The notes under the pieces: model-generated
The model's input: only the letters and a program-made list of their open reading frames with translations
Database searches by the model: none
Told to the model about the DNA's origin: nothing
Shown here: piece by piece, positions 28,810-36,708 of the stretch
Position numbering within the stretch: the first letter of the stretch is position 1
How the letters are laid out: each line of letters begins with the position of its first letter
NCBI RefSeq assembly: GCF_000147075.1
Contig: NC_014484.1
Span: forward strand, 823,501 to 887,500
Source of the DNA: Spirochaeta thermophila DSM 6192
GTDB lineage: Bacteria > Spirochaetota > Spirochaetia > Winmispirales > Winmispiraceae
DNA length: 64,000 nucleotides
Direction: 5' to 3'
Translations under genes and position numbers: made by a program

Positions 28810-29480
28810 TCTGCTCTTCGCGTGATCCCTATCTCCGCCTCACTGAGCCGGAGATAGAGAGGTTGAGCAGAAGGAGGAGCACCTCCCTGCTCCTCATAGA
28901 TCGATCGGGCGAGGGAGAGGGCCTCTCCGTCGAGGGCTTCCCGGAACCGAGGTGCGACCTGCACCTTCTGGTCCTCGGGGAACCAGGCGGCCTTGCATCT
29001 CTGTGCGTGAGGTCCGGCCAAGGAGACTCTGGGGTAAGGGGCGATGAGTTCGGAGAGTTCCCCGAGGGTGAGGTCGAGATATTCCGTCCTGCGTGTACCC
29101 TCGAGGTAGAGGGCGGTGTAGTAGCGCTGTTTCCTCCCATCGATCACCGGGAGCACCGGATACTCCTCTCCCCGGTAGGGGAGGGCGTATGCGTCGAGGG
29201 TGGGCACGAGTACGAAGGGGATCCCGAGGCTCACGGAGAGGCCCTTCATGGTGGCCAGGCCGATGCGCAGTCCGGTGAACGAGCCTGGTCCTGCACAGCA
29301 GGCGAGGAGATCCATCCTGCTCAGCGACGTGTGGAGAAGCGTGCACACCCTGTGGATAGTGAGGAGCAACTGTTCGGCATGTACCAATCCCCGATCCACG
29401 TGGAGAGAGATGTGGGCTTTGCCAGAGGATGCCACGACCGAGAGCAGTTCCGTGGAGGTGTCTATGCAGAGGATGTTCAT
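28806..29480 (-). CDS. tsaB: tRNA threonylcarbamoyladenosine protein TsaB
   Basis: The protein has 224 residues. The ASKHA start [20 protein letters not shown] is followed by [12 protein letters not shown], and [20 protein letters not shown] is the hallmark of TsaB/YeaZ. TsaB is the non-catalytic partner of TsaD in forming t6A37 on ANN-reading tRNAs. The ATG overlaps the tsaE stop (ATGA), so the two are coupled. It is the last gene of the long flagellin-fliD operon. Confidence 0.92.
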   Translation of the reverse strand: MNILCIDTSTELLSVVASSGKAHISLHVDRGLVHAEQLLLTIHRVCTLLHTSLSRMDLLACCAGPGSFTGLRIGLATMKGLSVSLGIPFVLVPTLDAYALPYRGEEYPVLPVIDGRKQRYYTALYLEGTRRTEYLDLTLGELSELIAPYPRVSLAGPHAQRCKAAWFPEDQKVQVAPRFREALDGEALSLARSIYEEQGGAPPSAQPLYLRLSEAEIGITRRAD

Positions 29481-29899
29481 CGCCCTTCTTCCTTCACGGT
29501 GATCTTCCTTCTGGATGCGTCCACTACCTCTATGGTGATCGAGACGTGTCGTTCGGGGAGAAGGGTCTTCACCTTCTCGGCCCACTCGATCACGGCGATA
29601 CCATCCCCGTAGAGGATGTCTTCCAGCCCCAGGTAGATGAGATCCTCCTCGGAGGCGATCCGGTACGCATCGATGTGATAGATGGGGACCTCACCCTCGT
29701 AGACCGTGACTATGGTATAGCTCGGGCTTGTCACGGGGCCGTCGTATCCCCACCCGCGGGCCAGACCTCTCATGAGTGTCGTCTTGCCCCCTCCCAGGGG
29801 CGCATAGAGCGCCACCACCACCGGAGCAGTGATGCGTGAAGCGATCCTCCGCCCCACCGCCTCGGTTTCCTCCGGTCCGCGAGAGAGGTATTCGTTCAG
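29477..29899 (-). CDS. tsaE: tRNA t6A biosynthesis ATPase TsaE, probable CTG start
   Basis: Walker A YAPLGGGKTTLMRGLARGWG, then TSPSYTIVTVYEG and YHIDAYRI, identify TsaE, the ATPase that activates the TsaB-TsaD complex. The first ATG/GTG-type start in frame is GTG 29857, which gives 126 residues and removes part of the conserved N-terminal helix. The frame upstream reads NEYLSRGPEETEAVGRRIA, which matches the family's SxEET..LG..LA region. CTG at 29899 has AAGGAG exactly seven bases upstream and overlaps the preceding stop as CTGA, like the ATGA junctions nearby. A CTG start giving 140 residues is therefore preferred. Confidence 0.8.
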   Translation of the reverse strand: MNEYLSRGPEETEAVGRRIASRITAPVVVALYAPLGGGKTTLMRGLARGWGYDGPVTSPSYTIVTVYEGEVPIYHIDAYRIASEEDLIYLGLEDILYGDGIAVIEWAEKVKTLLPERHVSITIEVVDASRRKITVKEEGR

Positions 29900-30162
29900 G
29901 AGAGGACTCCTTGTTCCCTCAAGGCCTTGATGTGCGACTTGAGTGCCTTCACGGCACCCAAGACTTCCCCGCTCCTCGGATGCTCATGGAGCTGTACCTC
30001 TATCCTCGGTTCTCCCAGGGGGGTGTATTCGATGTGGAACGATATCGGGATCTCTTCTTTCCCGTACACCACCGACTGGAACACCGCCCTCGCGGTGTAG
30101 GTCTTACGGTAGTCGAGTGGGTGATCCTTTTCCTTAATGTCTTCCACGGAAATGAGTTTCAT
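29896..30162 (-). CDS. Small conserved-looking protein of unknown function
   Basis: The protein has 88 residues from ATG 30162. A central beta-rich segment (ARAVFQSVVYGKEEIPISFH, IEYTPLGEPRIEVQLHE) is followed by a C-terminal helix (EVLGAVKALKSHIKALREQG). No membrane segment or signal is present. No family is recognised. It lies between the PilZ protein and tsaE in the flagellin operon. There is no good Shine-Dalgarno; a TTG at 30180 is an alternative. Its stop overlaps the CTG start of tsaE. Confidence 0.65.
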   Translation of the reverse strand: MKLISVEDIKEKDHPLDYRKTYTARAVFQSVVYGKEEIPISFHIEYTPLGEPRIEVQLHEHPRSGEVLGAVKALKSHIKALREQGVLS

Positions 30163-30193
30163 CTTGAGAGGGTAGCGCAAAAGCAGGTGGGAG

Positions 30194-31303
30194 TCAATAT
30201 CCGGGAGGAGAGATGCTGAGCCCGGGACGCATGTCGTAGATGATCTCCCGGAGTTCGTTCAGATGGTGACGAGACATGCTGGTGAACATCACATGCATGA
30301 TCGTCCCCTTCCCCCTCTCGGTGGTGACTCCCCGCACTTTCCCGTACGCGGAGATGGGTTCCCCCAGGTCGGTCCTGAAGTCGAGCCTGAGGAGGGAGCC
30401 GGGGGGGAGGGGATAGTAGGTCCTCACTCCGCAGCCGCCGGCCGAGAGGTCGATGATGGTTCCGTTGTATCGCTGTCCGGTATTGACGACCGCCTCCCGT
30501 CTCCGTCCCGTTCCCTCCACGATCTGGACCTTGTAGAAGTAGGTGGGCGCGTTGAATTCGATCCTCTTGTGTCGTCGTTTCAACACCTGTGGCACCCGGG
30601 AGAGGTGATCGATGTAGAGGATCGGGATGGAGGAGCGGGTGCTCACGTGGCGGACGGTGGCAGGGGCGGAAAACAGCTGGGTGCCGTAGCGTACGAAGCT
30701 GAGGTGGACCCGGCTTCCGGGTGGGAGTTTCACGAGCTTTCCCTGTTCGTCCAGAGGAGCTCGTATCCCCAGATAGGTGGGGGTGTTCTCCGCCACCTCG
30801 GAGAGGTAGAGCCTCCGGCTATGAGGGAGGTAGAGCTTGACCTCTTCCCCGGGTTTCAGATGTCTGGTTGACCCGAGGGTCCCCCTCCTGGGGCTATTGG
30901 CCTCGATCACCTGTTTGATGAGAAACAGATGGTGCTTCCTGAGGTCCTTCTCAGCATCGGGGAGTCTCGATTCCTCTATCTCGGCCATCTCCCGCCTGAG
31001 GATGTTGTCGAGCACGGGGCTGTTGTGGAGTACGCGTTCGGGATTGGATACACGGTACTTCTTCACCAGTCCCTCGAGAAGGCGGATATAGTGTCGGGTG
31101 AGACCGATCTTCCTGGCCGACCGCCGGAAGGAGAAGGTGCCGAGTCCCGAGAGGCTTCTCGCCCCCCCTCCGCTCCGTTGAGAGGTGAGCTTTCCCACCA
31201 CCACGGTGAGGAGTACGGCACCGATGAGGACGAGGATCATGATGAGATTCGTGGTGGGGTCGGTCTCGGTGAAGAACTGGAACTCGTAGCGAAGGAGCGG
31301 CAT
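30194..31303 (-). CDS. Membrane-anchored PilZ domain protein
   Basis: The protein has about 369 residues. A membrane segment near the N-terminus (TTNLIMILVLIGAVLLTVVV, about 17-36) is followed by a basic, helical cytoplasmic region. A beta-domain with RVHLSFVRYGTQLFSAPATV precedes the C-terminal PilZ domain. That domain has the paired arginines in RRHKRIEFNAP and DLSAGGCGVRTYYPLPPG, the RxxxR and DxSxxG c-di-GMP signatures. It resembles YcgR-type motility brakes. AGGTGAGCGAG before the ATG and the 5-base gap to the upstream gene fix the start. Confidence 0.8.
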   Translation of the reverse strand: MPLLRYEFQFFTETDPTTNLIMILVLIGAVLLTVVVGKLTSQRSGGGARSLSGLGTFSFRRSARKIGLTRHYIRLLEGLVKKYRVSNPERVLHNSPVLDNILRREMAEIEESRLPDAEKDLRKHHLFLIKQVIEANSPRRGTLGSTRHLKPGEEVKLYLPHSRRLYLSEVAENTPTYLGIRAPLDEQGKLVKLPPGSRVHLSFVRYGTQLFSAPATVRHVSTRSSIPILYIDHLSRVPQVLKRRHKRIEFNAPTYFYKVQIVEGTGRRREAVVNTGQRYNGTIIDLSAGGCGVRTYYPLPPGSLLRLDFRTDLGEPISAYGKVRGVTTERGKGTIMHVMFTSMSRHHLNELREIIYDMRPGLSISPPGY

Positions 31304-31308
31304 CTCGC

Positions 31309-32187
31309 TCACCTGTCCAGCAGGAATGTGAGAAACCGTCGCATCCTCGGTATGATCTCGTACTCGAAGAGGTCTCCCACGAGGACGTAGTCCTGATCCT
31401 CGTAGGCCTGCGTGACCTCGGTGAGGAATCCGTTTATCTCCTGGGCCAGAGCGGGAAGGCCTTCCCACTGTTCCCGGGTGTCCCTGTCGAGGTTCCCGAG
31501 CAGCCGTATGATCCTCTGGAGGTATTCGCTGAATCTCAGGACGATGTCCCGCGCCTCCACCGCCTTCCCCGTCTGGAGGAGTATGGAAACCTCGGAGAGG
31601 CGCTCGAGTTCGGAGGAGAGCGCCTGGGCCGTCTTCCTCAGGTGATCGAGGGGAGAGAGGAGTTCTTCTATCCTGTCCTCGATGAGGACGAGCAGTGCGG
31701 AGACGAGTCCGAGTATCTCCTCCTTGCTCTCGGAGGAGAGGGATGTGTTCGTGAGGAGGGAAGAGGTCTTGAGGGCCTTCTCGAGGGGGGATGGGCCTTC
31801 TGCGGGAAAGATCTCAGGGAGGAGATAGGAGAGGTGTTCCCGCAGGGAGAAGAAGTCTTCGGCGAGGAGGCGGAGGTTCGCGTAGTCCTCCTTCTCCACG
31901 AGCGATTTCATGACGAGGAGGTATTCTCTCAATGTCGAGAGGGTATAGGCCCTGAACTCCTGCGGAGTATAGGCGGTGATCTCCAGCATCTTCACCTGAT
32001 CAAGGGGAAGGCGTTCCCACTCGTTCCGCTCTTCGAGAGGGATCGCGGCCTCTCCGTTGAGTCGGGCTTCGGTGATGAAGAGACCCGCCTTGTTGAGCCA
32101 CTCCTCCACTCCTGAGAAGACTTCCCCGAGCGTTTGCTCGTGTTCGAGCGCGATGTCCACTTTCTTCTGGTTGATGACGAGCTCCAT
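31309..32187 (-). CDS. Uncharacterised helical protein of the fliD operon
   Basis: The protein has 292 residues. After ~70 residues with beta character (MELVINQKKVDIALEHEQTL, VKMLEITAYTPQEF) it is almost wholly helical, with heptad-like leucines (SSELERLSEVSILLQ, YLQRIIRLLGNLD). No signal or membrane segment is present. It sits between fliD and the PilZ protein with short gaps, so a role in filament assembly, capping or motility control is plausible but not shown. AGGGGGAACAC precedes the ATG. Confidence 0.7.
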   Translation of the reverse strand: MELVINQKKVDIALEHEQTLGEVFSGVEEWLNKAGLFITEARLNGEAAIPLEERNEWERLPLDQVKMLEITAYTPQEFRAYTLSTLREYLLVMKSLVEKEDYANLRLLAEDFFSLREHLSYLLPEIFPAEGPSPLEKALKTSSLLTNTSLSSESKEEILGLVSALLVLIEDRIEELLSPLDHLRKTAQALSSELERLSEVSILLQTGKAVEARDIVLRFSEYLQRIIRLLGNLDRDTREQWEGLPALAQEINGFLTEVTQAYEDQDYVLVGDLFEYEIIPRMRRFLTFLLDR

Positions 32188-32196
32188 GTGTTCCCC

Positions 32197-34212
32197 CTAT
32201 CTGTTCTGATTCGAAAGGGACCGGGAGAAGTTTTCGATCTCCTGGGAATTCTTTTCGAGCGTCTCCAGCATCCCCTCCATCATACCATACTTCCTTCGGA
32301 GTTCCACCTCGTAGTCCTGAAGGTATTCCTTGTAGTCTTCGATCTCTTTGTTCGTGGCGTTTATCTTTGTCTTCAAGGTGTTGAGACGTATGTCGTACAC
32401 CCCCCCCGTGCTCCCGTACTGCTTCAGGGTCTCCTCCGTGAGAAAGGCCGCTCCTGTATCGACCACGAGGTCCCCGTCGCTGTCCCTCCCGAAGAGATCC
32501 TTGATCACGAGGATGTCCTTCTCAAGGGCGGCGTCCAGGACCTTTTCGTCGATCTCGAGATAGCCCCGCAGCTTGGTGCGGTCGAACGGGCCTCCCCTCG
32601 TGGCATTGGTGGAGATTCCTATCTGGGCGAGGAGCCGGACGGAGGGATCCCTCGTCTCATACGGATTCATCATGATGGTCTGGAGCTTGTTCCTGAGCTG
32701 AGTGAGCGTCATGTCGCCCCGGAAGATCCCCAGCTTCTCCTTCGCCCCTTCCCGCTCTTCGTCGGTGAAATACCCTATCTCGGAGATCACCTGTTCGTCA
32801 CCCTGGGTGTATATGTTCAGATAGGCCATGAGCCTGTTGTATTGTCCGACGAACGAGATGATGGTGTCCTTGATGGTCTCCTTGTCGGGGCGGATGGAGA
32901 GGTTCACCGTGCGATCACTCGTGTCGTGAAGATGGAGGGTCGTCCCGGGAATCGCGTCCTCGATGTCGTTCGTGGGTCGGGTGAGGGGGATGCCGTCGAG
33001 GAGGAGCTCGGCGTCCTGGGCCTGGCTCACGGGATGTTTCGGGATGAAATCCGCCCGCACAGAGGGATCGTAGATGCGGAGGGATGAGATCGTGATCTCC
33101 TTGTGGGTGTTCCTGTTCCGCAATGCGATCGCGTCCAGACCGTCCACAAGGGACGAGAGAGGAATGGTGATCGTCTTGGGAAACGGTCCCCGGTCGAGGG
33201 GTGTGAGGGGTACCGTTCTCCCGTTCTTCATGGCGAAGAGTACCTGATCGTCGTCTACGCGGGGAGGGGTCGGAGGTGGAGTCCATTGGGGCAAGGGGAC
33301 CTCTGAAGGAGCTCCCTCCACCGAGACGCCGTCCAGTGTCACGCCTTCCGTGCCTGGGAGGGAAGGGCCGGGAGGGGGGGTGGGTTGAGGCGGTTCCTCG
33401 AGTTCCCTCACGTCCAACGTGACCTCGAGGACCATCCGGGGGGTCACCTTGACGGGAGGCGAGACGGGAAGCTGAAGCGAACTCCCCGGAGGGAGGACGA
33501 GGGTGGAGTCCACGATCCTGTGGCCGGATTCCTCCAGAGGGGTCTCCCAGGAGGCGATATGGGCCTCGTCGAATCGGGCCTCGAACGAGGTGACGGGCAC
33601 GGGCTCGATGAGGCCGAGCTCCACGGCGAGTTCCCTCGCCGCGCCTTCGAAGGCGAGCGCGGCGTCCTTGCCTGTCTTGAGCGATTCGAGGAGGAGGACC
33701 TCCTGTGTGGGGGACTGTCGTACGATGCTCGCCTTGAGGAGTCCCTCCCCCCGCCGGTTGAGACGGGCGATGAAGTCCTCGATACTGCCGCCGGAAAACG
33801 AGAAGCTGACCTCCTCCTCCCCTATGCGGAAGGTATAGGTCCCCTCCGGGACGGTGTACTCCTCGGACACGGGATCGGAGAGGAAGCGGTCCGCTGCGGC
33901 GAGACGGGTGACCTCGATCCTGTGCGTCCCCTCCAGGGCCTCTCTGGTGGTGGAGGCGGTGAGCACTCGTTCGTCGGAGCTCTCTGCAATCTTTTCCTGG
34001 AAGGGATTCTCGAATCCGTAGAGGCGCTTTGCACTTTCCCTCACCTTGGAGGTGAGGGTGGCTATTTCCTGCCAGGCTTCCTGCTGTTTCCTGTAAGAGG
34101 CGAGGGTGTCCTCCATTCGGGTGAGGGGAACCTTTTTCGCCTCGACGAGCTTGCCGACGAGTTCTTCTGTGTTGTATTTACTCGTGACACCGGGAATTGA
34201 GATGTCGGACAT
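32197..34212 (-). CDS. fliD: Flagellar filament cap protein FliD
   Basis: The protein has 671 residues, longer than the E. coli protein (~470). The FliD N-terminal domain begins SDISIPGVTSKYNTEELVGK and has SYRKQQEAWQEI; the C-terminal domain has FVGQYNRLMAYLN, MTLTQLRNKLQTIM and a coiled-coil end (YDIRLNTLKTKINATNKEIE). The extra length includes a proline-rich linker (PPQPTPPPGPSLPG and PQWTPPPTPP, about residues 275-325). FliD caps the filament and helps FlaB fold. GGAGGGGGCCTCGC precedes the ATG. flaG is 24 bases upstream. Confidence 0.93.
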   Translation of the reverse strand: MSDISIPGVTSKYNTEELVGKLVEAKKVPLTRMEDTLASYRKQQEAWQEIATLTSKVRESAKRLYGFENPFQEKIAESSDERVLTASTTREALEGTHRIEVTRLAAADRFLSDPVSEEYTVPEGTYTFRIGEEEVSFSFSGGSIEDFIARLNRRGEGLLKASIVRQSPTQEVLLLESLKTGKDAALAFEGAARELAVELGLIEPVPVTSFEARFDEAHIASWETPLEESGHRIVDSTLVLPPGSSLQLPVSPPVKVTPRMVLEVTLDVRELEEPPQPTPPPGPSLPGTEGVTLDGVSVEGAPSEVPLPQWTPPPTPPRVDDDQVLFAMKNGRTVPLTPLDRGPFPKTITIPLSSLVDGLDAIALRNRNTHKEITISSLRIYDPSVRADFIPKHPVSQAQDAELLLDGIPLTRPTNDIEDAIPGTTLHLHDTSDRTVNLSIRPDKETIKDTIISFVGQYNRLMAYLNIYTQGDEQVISEIGYFTDEEREGAKEKLGIFRGDMTLTQLRNKLQTIMMNPYETRDPSVRLLAQIGISTNATRGGPFDRTKLRGYLEIDEKVLDAALEKDILVIKDLFGRDSDGDLVVDTGAAFLTEETLKQYGSTGGVYDIRLNTLKTKINATNKEIEDYKEYLQDYEVELRRKYGMMEGMLETLEKNSQEIENFSRSLSNQNR

Positions 34213-34236
34213 GCGAGGCCCCCTCCATTCTCCCCC

Positions 34237-34566
34237 CTATACCTGCTCGTCTACCAGAAGAGCCACTGCCTCTCGTATGCGTCTGTGAAGACGCTGCAAT
34301 GCTTCTGGCGGGAGCTCCTTTATCACCTTTTCGGTTTCCCTGTCGATCACCTTTACGATTACCTGATGCACTTCTGGATCTATCATGTACTTGAGACGTC
34401 TATTGAAGAGAGAGGGGAGTCGTGTCGGGGGACTGAATGTCTCCTTTCTGAGGGCTTCCCTCGCCGTGCCGGATGTCTCGTGGGATGAGGATATATCGTT
34501 CGCCTGTCGGTGTGTCTCATAGTCCTGCTGTTGCTGGTTCCCCCCCCATACTCCGTCGATCCTCAT
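34237..34566 (-). CDS. flaG: FlaG family protein
   Basis: The protein has 109 residues. The C-terminal two thirds match FlaG: LKYMIDPEVHQVIVKVIDRE, TEKVIKELPPEALQRLHRRI. The N-terminus is glutamine- and polar-rich, as is usual. FlaG influences flagellar filament length in other bacteria. AGGAGG stands before the ATG but is buried in a predicted hairpin (34569-34592). It lies between flaB and fliD. Confidence 0.85.
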   Translation of the reverse strand: MRIDGVWGGNQQQQDYETHRQANDISSSHETSGTAREALRKETFSPPTRLPSLFNRRLKYMIDPEVHQVIVKVIDRETEKVIKELPPEALQRLHRRIREAVALLVDEQV

Positions 34567-34568
34567 GT

Positions 34569-34592
34569 GATCCTCCTAGAGGGGAGAGGATC
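34569..34592 (-). promoter_or_regulatory. Hairpin masking the flaG ribosome binding site
   Basis: On the minus strand GATCCTC pairs with GAGGATC (7 bp, 10-base loop). The 3' arm holds most of the AGGAGG Shine-Dalgarno, three bases before the ATG. Translation of flaG may therefore depend on unfolding. Confidence 0.55.
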
Positions 34593-34632
34593 GCGCGATG
34601 CGTTCCTCCCCCCTTCCTCAAAAGAGGATGCC

Positions 34633-35481
34633 TTACCCCAGCAACTGGAGCACAGACTGAGTCTTCATGTTGGCCTGAGCGAGCATCGCTGTGTTGGCCT
34701 GGGTAAGGATCTGGTTTTTCACGTACTCCACCATCTCCGATGCCATGTCCACATCGCGGATCCGGGACTCGGCCGCCTGGATGTTCTCCGCCGCCACGGA
34801 GACGCCCTTCCAGGCCATCTCGAACCTGTTCTGATACGCACCGAGGTCCGCTCTCTGTTTGGAGACGATCCTCAGGGCGGTATCGACCTGACCGATGGTC
34901 CTGTTCGCGTCCTCGGGAGTCGAGATGGAGACGAGGGCCCCTGCACCCGCGTTCTGACCGCCGAGAAGGGCTTCTGCGGTCATGGTTCCGATGTAGATCC
35001 GCTCCTGCTGATCCATGTTGGCACCCACCTGGATGGTGAGGCTCCTGGGACCGTTGGGCGCGAATCCACCGGTGAGCAGGTTCATCCCGTTGAACTGGGC
35101 GTGGGATGCGATCCTGTTGATCTCGTCCACCAGCTGGGACACCTCAACCTGGATCTGTAGCCGGTCCTCGTCGCTGTAGATCCCGTTCGCGGCCTGGACC
35201 GAGAGTTCCCTGAGCCTGTGGAGGATGTCCTGGGTCTCCTGGAGGTATCCCTCGGTGGTCTGGATGAAGGAGACTGCGTCCTGGATGTTCCGGGCCGCCT
35301 GGTTGAGACCGCGGATCTGGGAACGCATCTTCTCGGAGATGGCGAGCCCCGCTGCATCGTCGGCTGCCCGGGTGATTCTGAGACCGGAGGACAGCTTCTC
35401 GATGTTCTTGGTGATCGCCGTGTCCCGTTCGGCGAGCGTCCTGTTCGCGTACAGGGCGCTCATGTTGTGGTTTATGATCAT
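34633..35481 (-). CDS. flaB: Flagellin FlaB (first of two by position)
   Basis: The protein has 282 residues, with the short spirochaetal form (D0/D1 only). It begins [20 protein letters not shown], contains [20 protein letters not shown] and [10 protein letters not shown], and ends [16 protein letters not shown]. It has no signal peptide, since it is exported by the flagellar type III apparatus into the periplasm, where FlaB forms the filament core. GGGAGGG precedes the ATG and is overlapped by a CsrA-like site. It is about two thirds identical by eye to the neighbouring copy. It probably shares the upstream sigma-28 promoter. Confidence 0.97.
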   Translation of the reverse strand: MIINHNMSALYANRTLAERDTAITKNIEKLSSGLRITRAADDAAGLAISEKMRSQIRGLNQAARNIQDAVSFIQTTEGYLQETQDILHRLRELSVQAANGIYSDEDRLQIQVEVSQLVDEINRIASHAQFNGMNLLTGGFAPNGPRSLTIQVGANMDQQERIYIGTMTAEALLGGQNAGAGALVSISTPEDANRTIGQVDTALRIVSKQRADLGAYQNRFEMAWKGVSVAAENIQAAESRIRDVDMASEMVEYVKNQILTQANTAMLAQANMKTQSVLQLLG

Positions 35482-35486
35482 GTGAC

Positions 35487-35588
35487 CCTCCCTGTATAGA
35501 GAGACTTCTGGAAAGGCGATCCCTGCCTTTCCCCCGGACGTACCGTCCGGTTATATACGTGAAGGAGTGCCCGGGTGGGATCCCGGGC
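35487..35588 (-). promoter_or_regulatory. Structured leader between the flagellin genes with CsrA-like sites
   Basis: Three stem-loops follow one another on the minus strand: 35588-35569 (7 bp, GCCCGGG/CCCGGGC), 35550-35534 (7 bp, CCGGACG/CGTCCGG) and 35532-35510 (8 bp, GGAAAGGC/GCCTTTCC with loop AGGGATC). ATACAGGGA at 35497-35489 matches the CsrA consensus RUACARGGA exactly and overlaps the Shine-Dalgarno of the next flaB. The hairpin loop supplies a second GGA. Confidence 0.65.
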
Positions 35589-35650
35589 CCCCTTGAAGAG
35601 ACATCCCCTGGAGGGTGGACTTTTCAAAGAGCTACTACAATTTTACTCCA

Positions 35651-36508
35651 TCATCCGAAAAGTTGCAACACCGATTGTGTCTTGGTGTTGGCCTGCGCGA
35701 GCATGGCGGTGGAGGCCTGGAGCAGGATCTGGTTCTTGGTGTAATCCACCATTTCGGCTGCCATGTTGAGGTCCCGGATGCGCGATTCGGCGGCCTGGAG
35801 ATTTTCGGCACCGATGTCGAGTCCCTTCATCGCATGTTCGAGCCTCGTCTGGTAGGCACCGAGATCCGCCCGCTGCTTGTTCACCTTCTTGAGGGCGAGA
35901 TCGATGACGCCGATGGCGCGGTTGGCGCTCTCGGGATCGGCGAGAGAGATCGGGGTGTTGTCGGCGTTCTTCATCTGGAGAGCCGCCGCGGTCATGGTAC
36001 CGATGTACACCCGTTCCCTCTGATCCATGTTGGCGCCGATGTGGAACCAGATGCTGGCCGTGACCACATTCTCCCCTTCCTCCCGAGCGAAGCGGCCAGT
36101 GAGCAGGTTCATCCCGTTGAACTGGGCGTGGGATGCGATCCTGTCGATCTCGTCCACGAGCTGGGAGACCTCCACCTGGATCTGCATCCTGTCCTCTTCG
36201 CTGTAGATCCCGTTGGCCGCCTGGACCGCGAGTTCCCTCAGACGCTGGAGGATGTCCTGCGTGTTCTGGAGGAATCCTTCGGCAGTCTGGATGAAGGAGA
36301 TGCCGTCCTGGGCGTTCCGGGATGCCTGCTTGAGGCCTCGTATCTGGGAACGCATCTTCTCGGAGATGGCGAGTCCCGCTGCATCGTCGGCCGCACGGGT
36401 GATCCTGAGGCCGGAGGAGAGTTTCTCCATGTTCTTGCTCAGGTCGAGATCGACGATCCCGTGTTGCCTCTGAGCGAACATGGCGCTGAGGTTGTGGTTG
36501 ATAATCAT
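35651..36508 (-). CDS. flaB: Flagellin FlaB (second by position, promoter-proximal)
   Basis: The protein has 285 residues. It begins [20 protein letters not shown] and contains [31 protein letters not shown] and a C-terminal [16 protein letters not shown]. The start at 36508 is set by the family N-terminus and GGAGGAAGG; the frame stays open upstream. It is the first gene behind the sigma-28 promoter at 36649-36676. Two copies differing mainly in the middle suggest a mixed filament core, as in other spirochaetes with several FlaB proteins. Confidence 0.97.
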   Translation of the reverse strand: MIINHNLSAMFAQRQHGIVDLDLSKNMEKLSSGLRITRAADDAAGLAISEKMRSQIRGLKQASRNAQDGISFIQTAEGFLQNTQDILQRLRELAVQAANGIYSEEDRMQIQVEVSQLVDEIDRIASHAQFNGMNLLTGRFAREEGENVVTASIWFHIGANMDQRERVYIGTMTAAALQMKNADNTPISLADPESANRAIGVIDLALKKVNKQRADLGAYQTRLEHAMKGLDIGAENLQAAESRIRDLNMAAEMVDYTKNQILLQASTAMLAQANTKTQSVLQLFG

Positions 36509-36631
36509 ACCTTCCTCCATGAATGGTGTAGTGGTCCGGGCGTCCATGCCCGGAAAATTTTCGCTCATGTCGGCACGCCGGCATACCGACACTACGAATA
36601 GGAGAGCCCCTGCCTTTGACCTTCCTCCATG
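36509..36631 (-). promoter_or_regulatory. Leader of the first flaB gene: duplicated SD block and GGA-loop hairpin
   Basis: CATGGAGGAAGGT (minus strand) occurs twice, at 36631-36619 near the transcript start and at 36521-36509 over the Shine-Dalgarno. Between them are a 9-bp stem with two G-U pairs (36590-36569) and a 6-bp hairpin CCGGGC-ATGGAC-GCCCGG (36553-36536). The latter's hexaloop presents GGA as in structured CsrA sites. Confidence 0.6.
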
Positions 36632-36648
36632 GCAGAAGCCTCACTCTC

Positions 36649-36676
36649 TTATCGACGAGGAGGGGTATAACTTTTA
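36649..36676 (-). promoter_or_regulatory. Sigma-28-type promoter of the flagellin operon
   Basis: On the minus strand TAAA (36676-36673), 16 bases, GTCGATAA (36656-36649). The -10 matches seven of eight FliA-type positions. The transcript would start near 36642, about 134 bases before flaB. Confidence 0.75.
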
Positions 36677-36708
36677 GGGGGGCGCTGTTTTTTCGTGCAA
36701 TCCGAGGG

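Noticed and set aside
35569-35588. GC-rich hairpin after the first flaB as an intrinsic terminator
   Set aside because: No T run follows on the transcribed strand, and further structured leader precedes the next gene.
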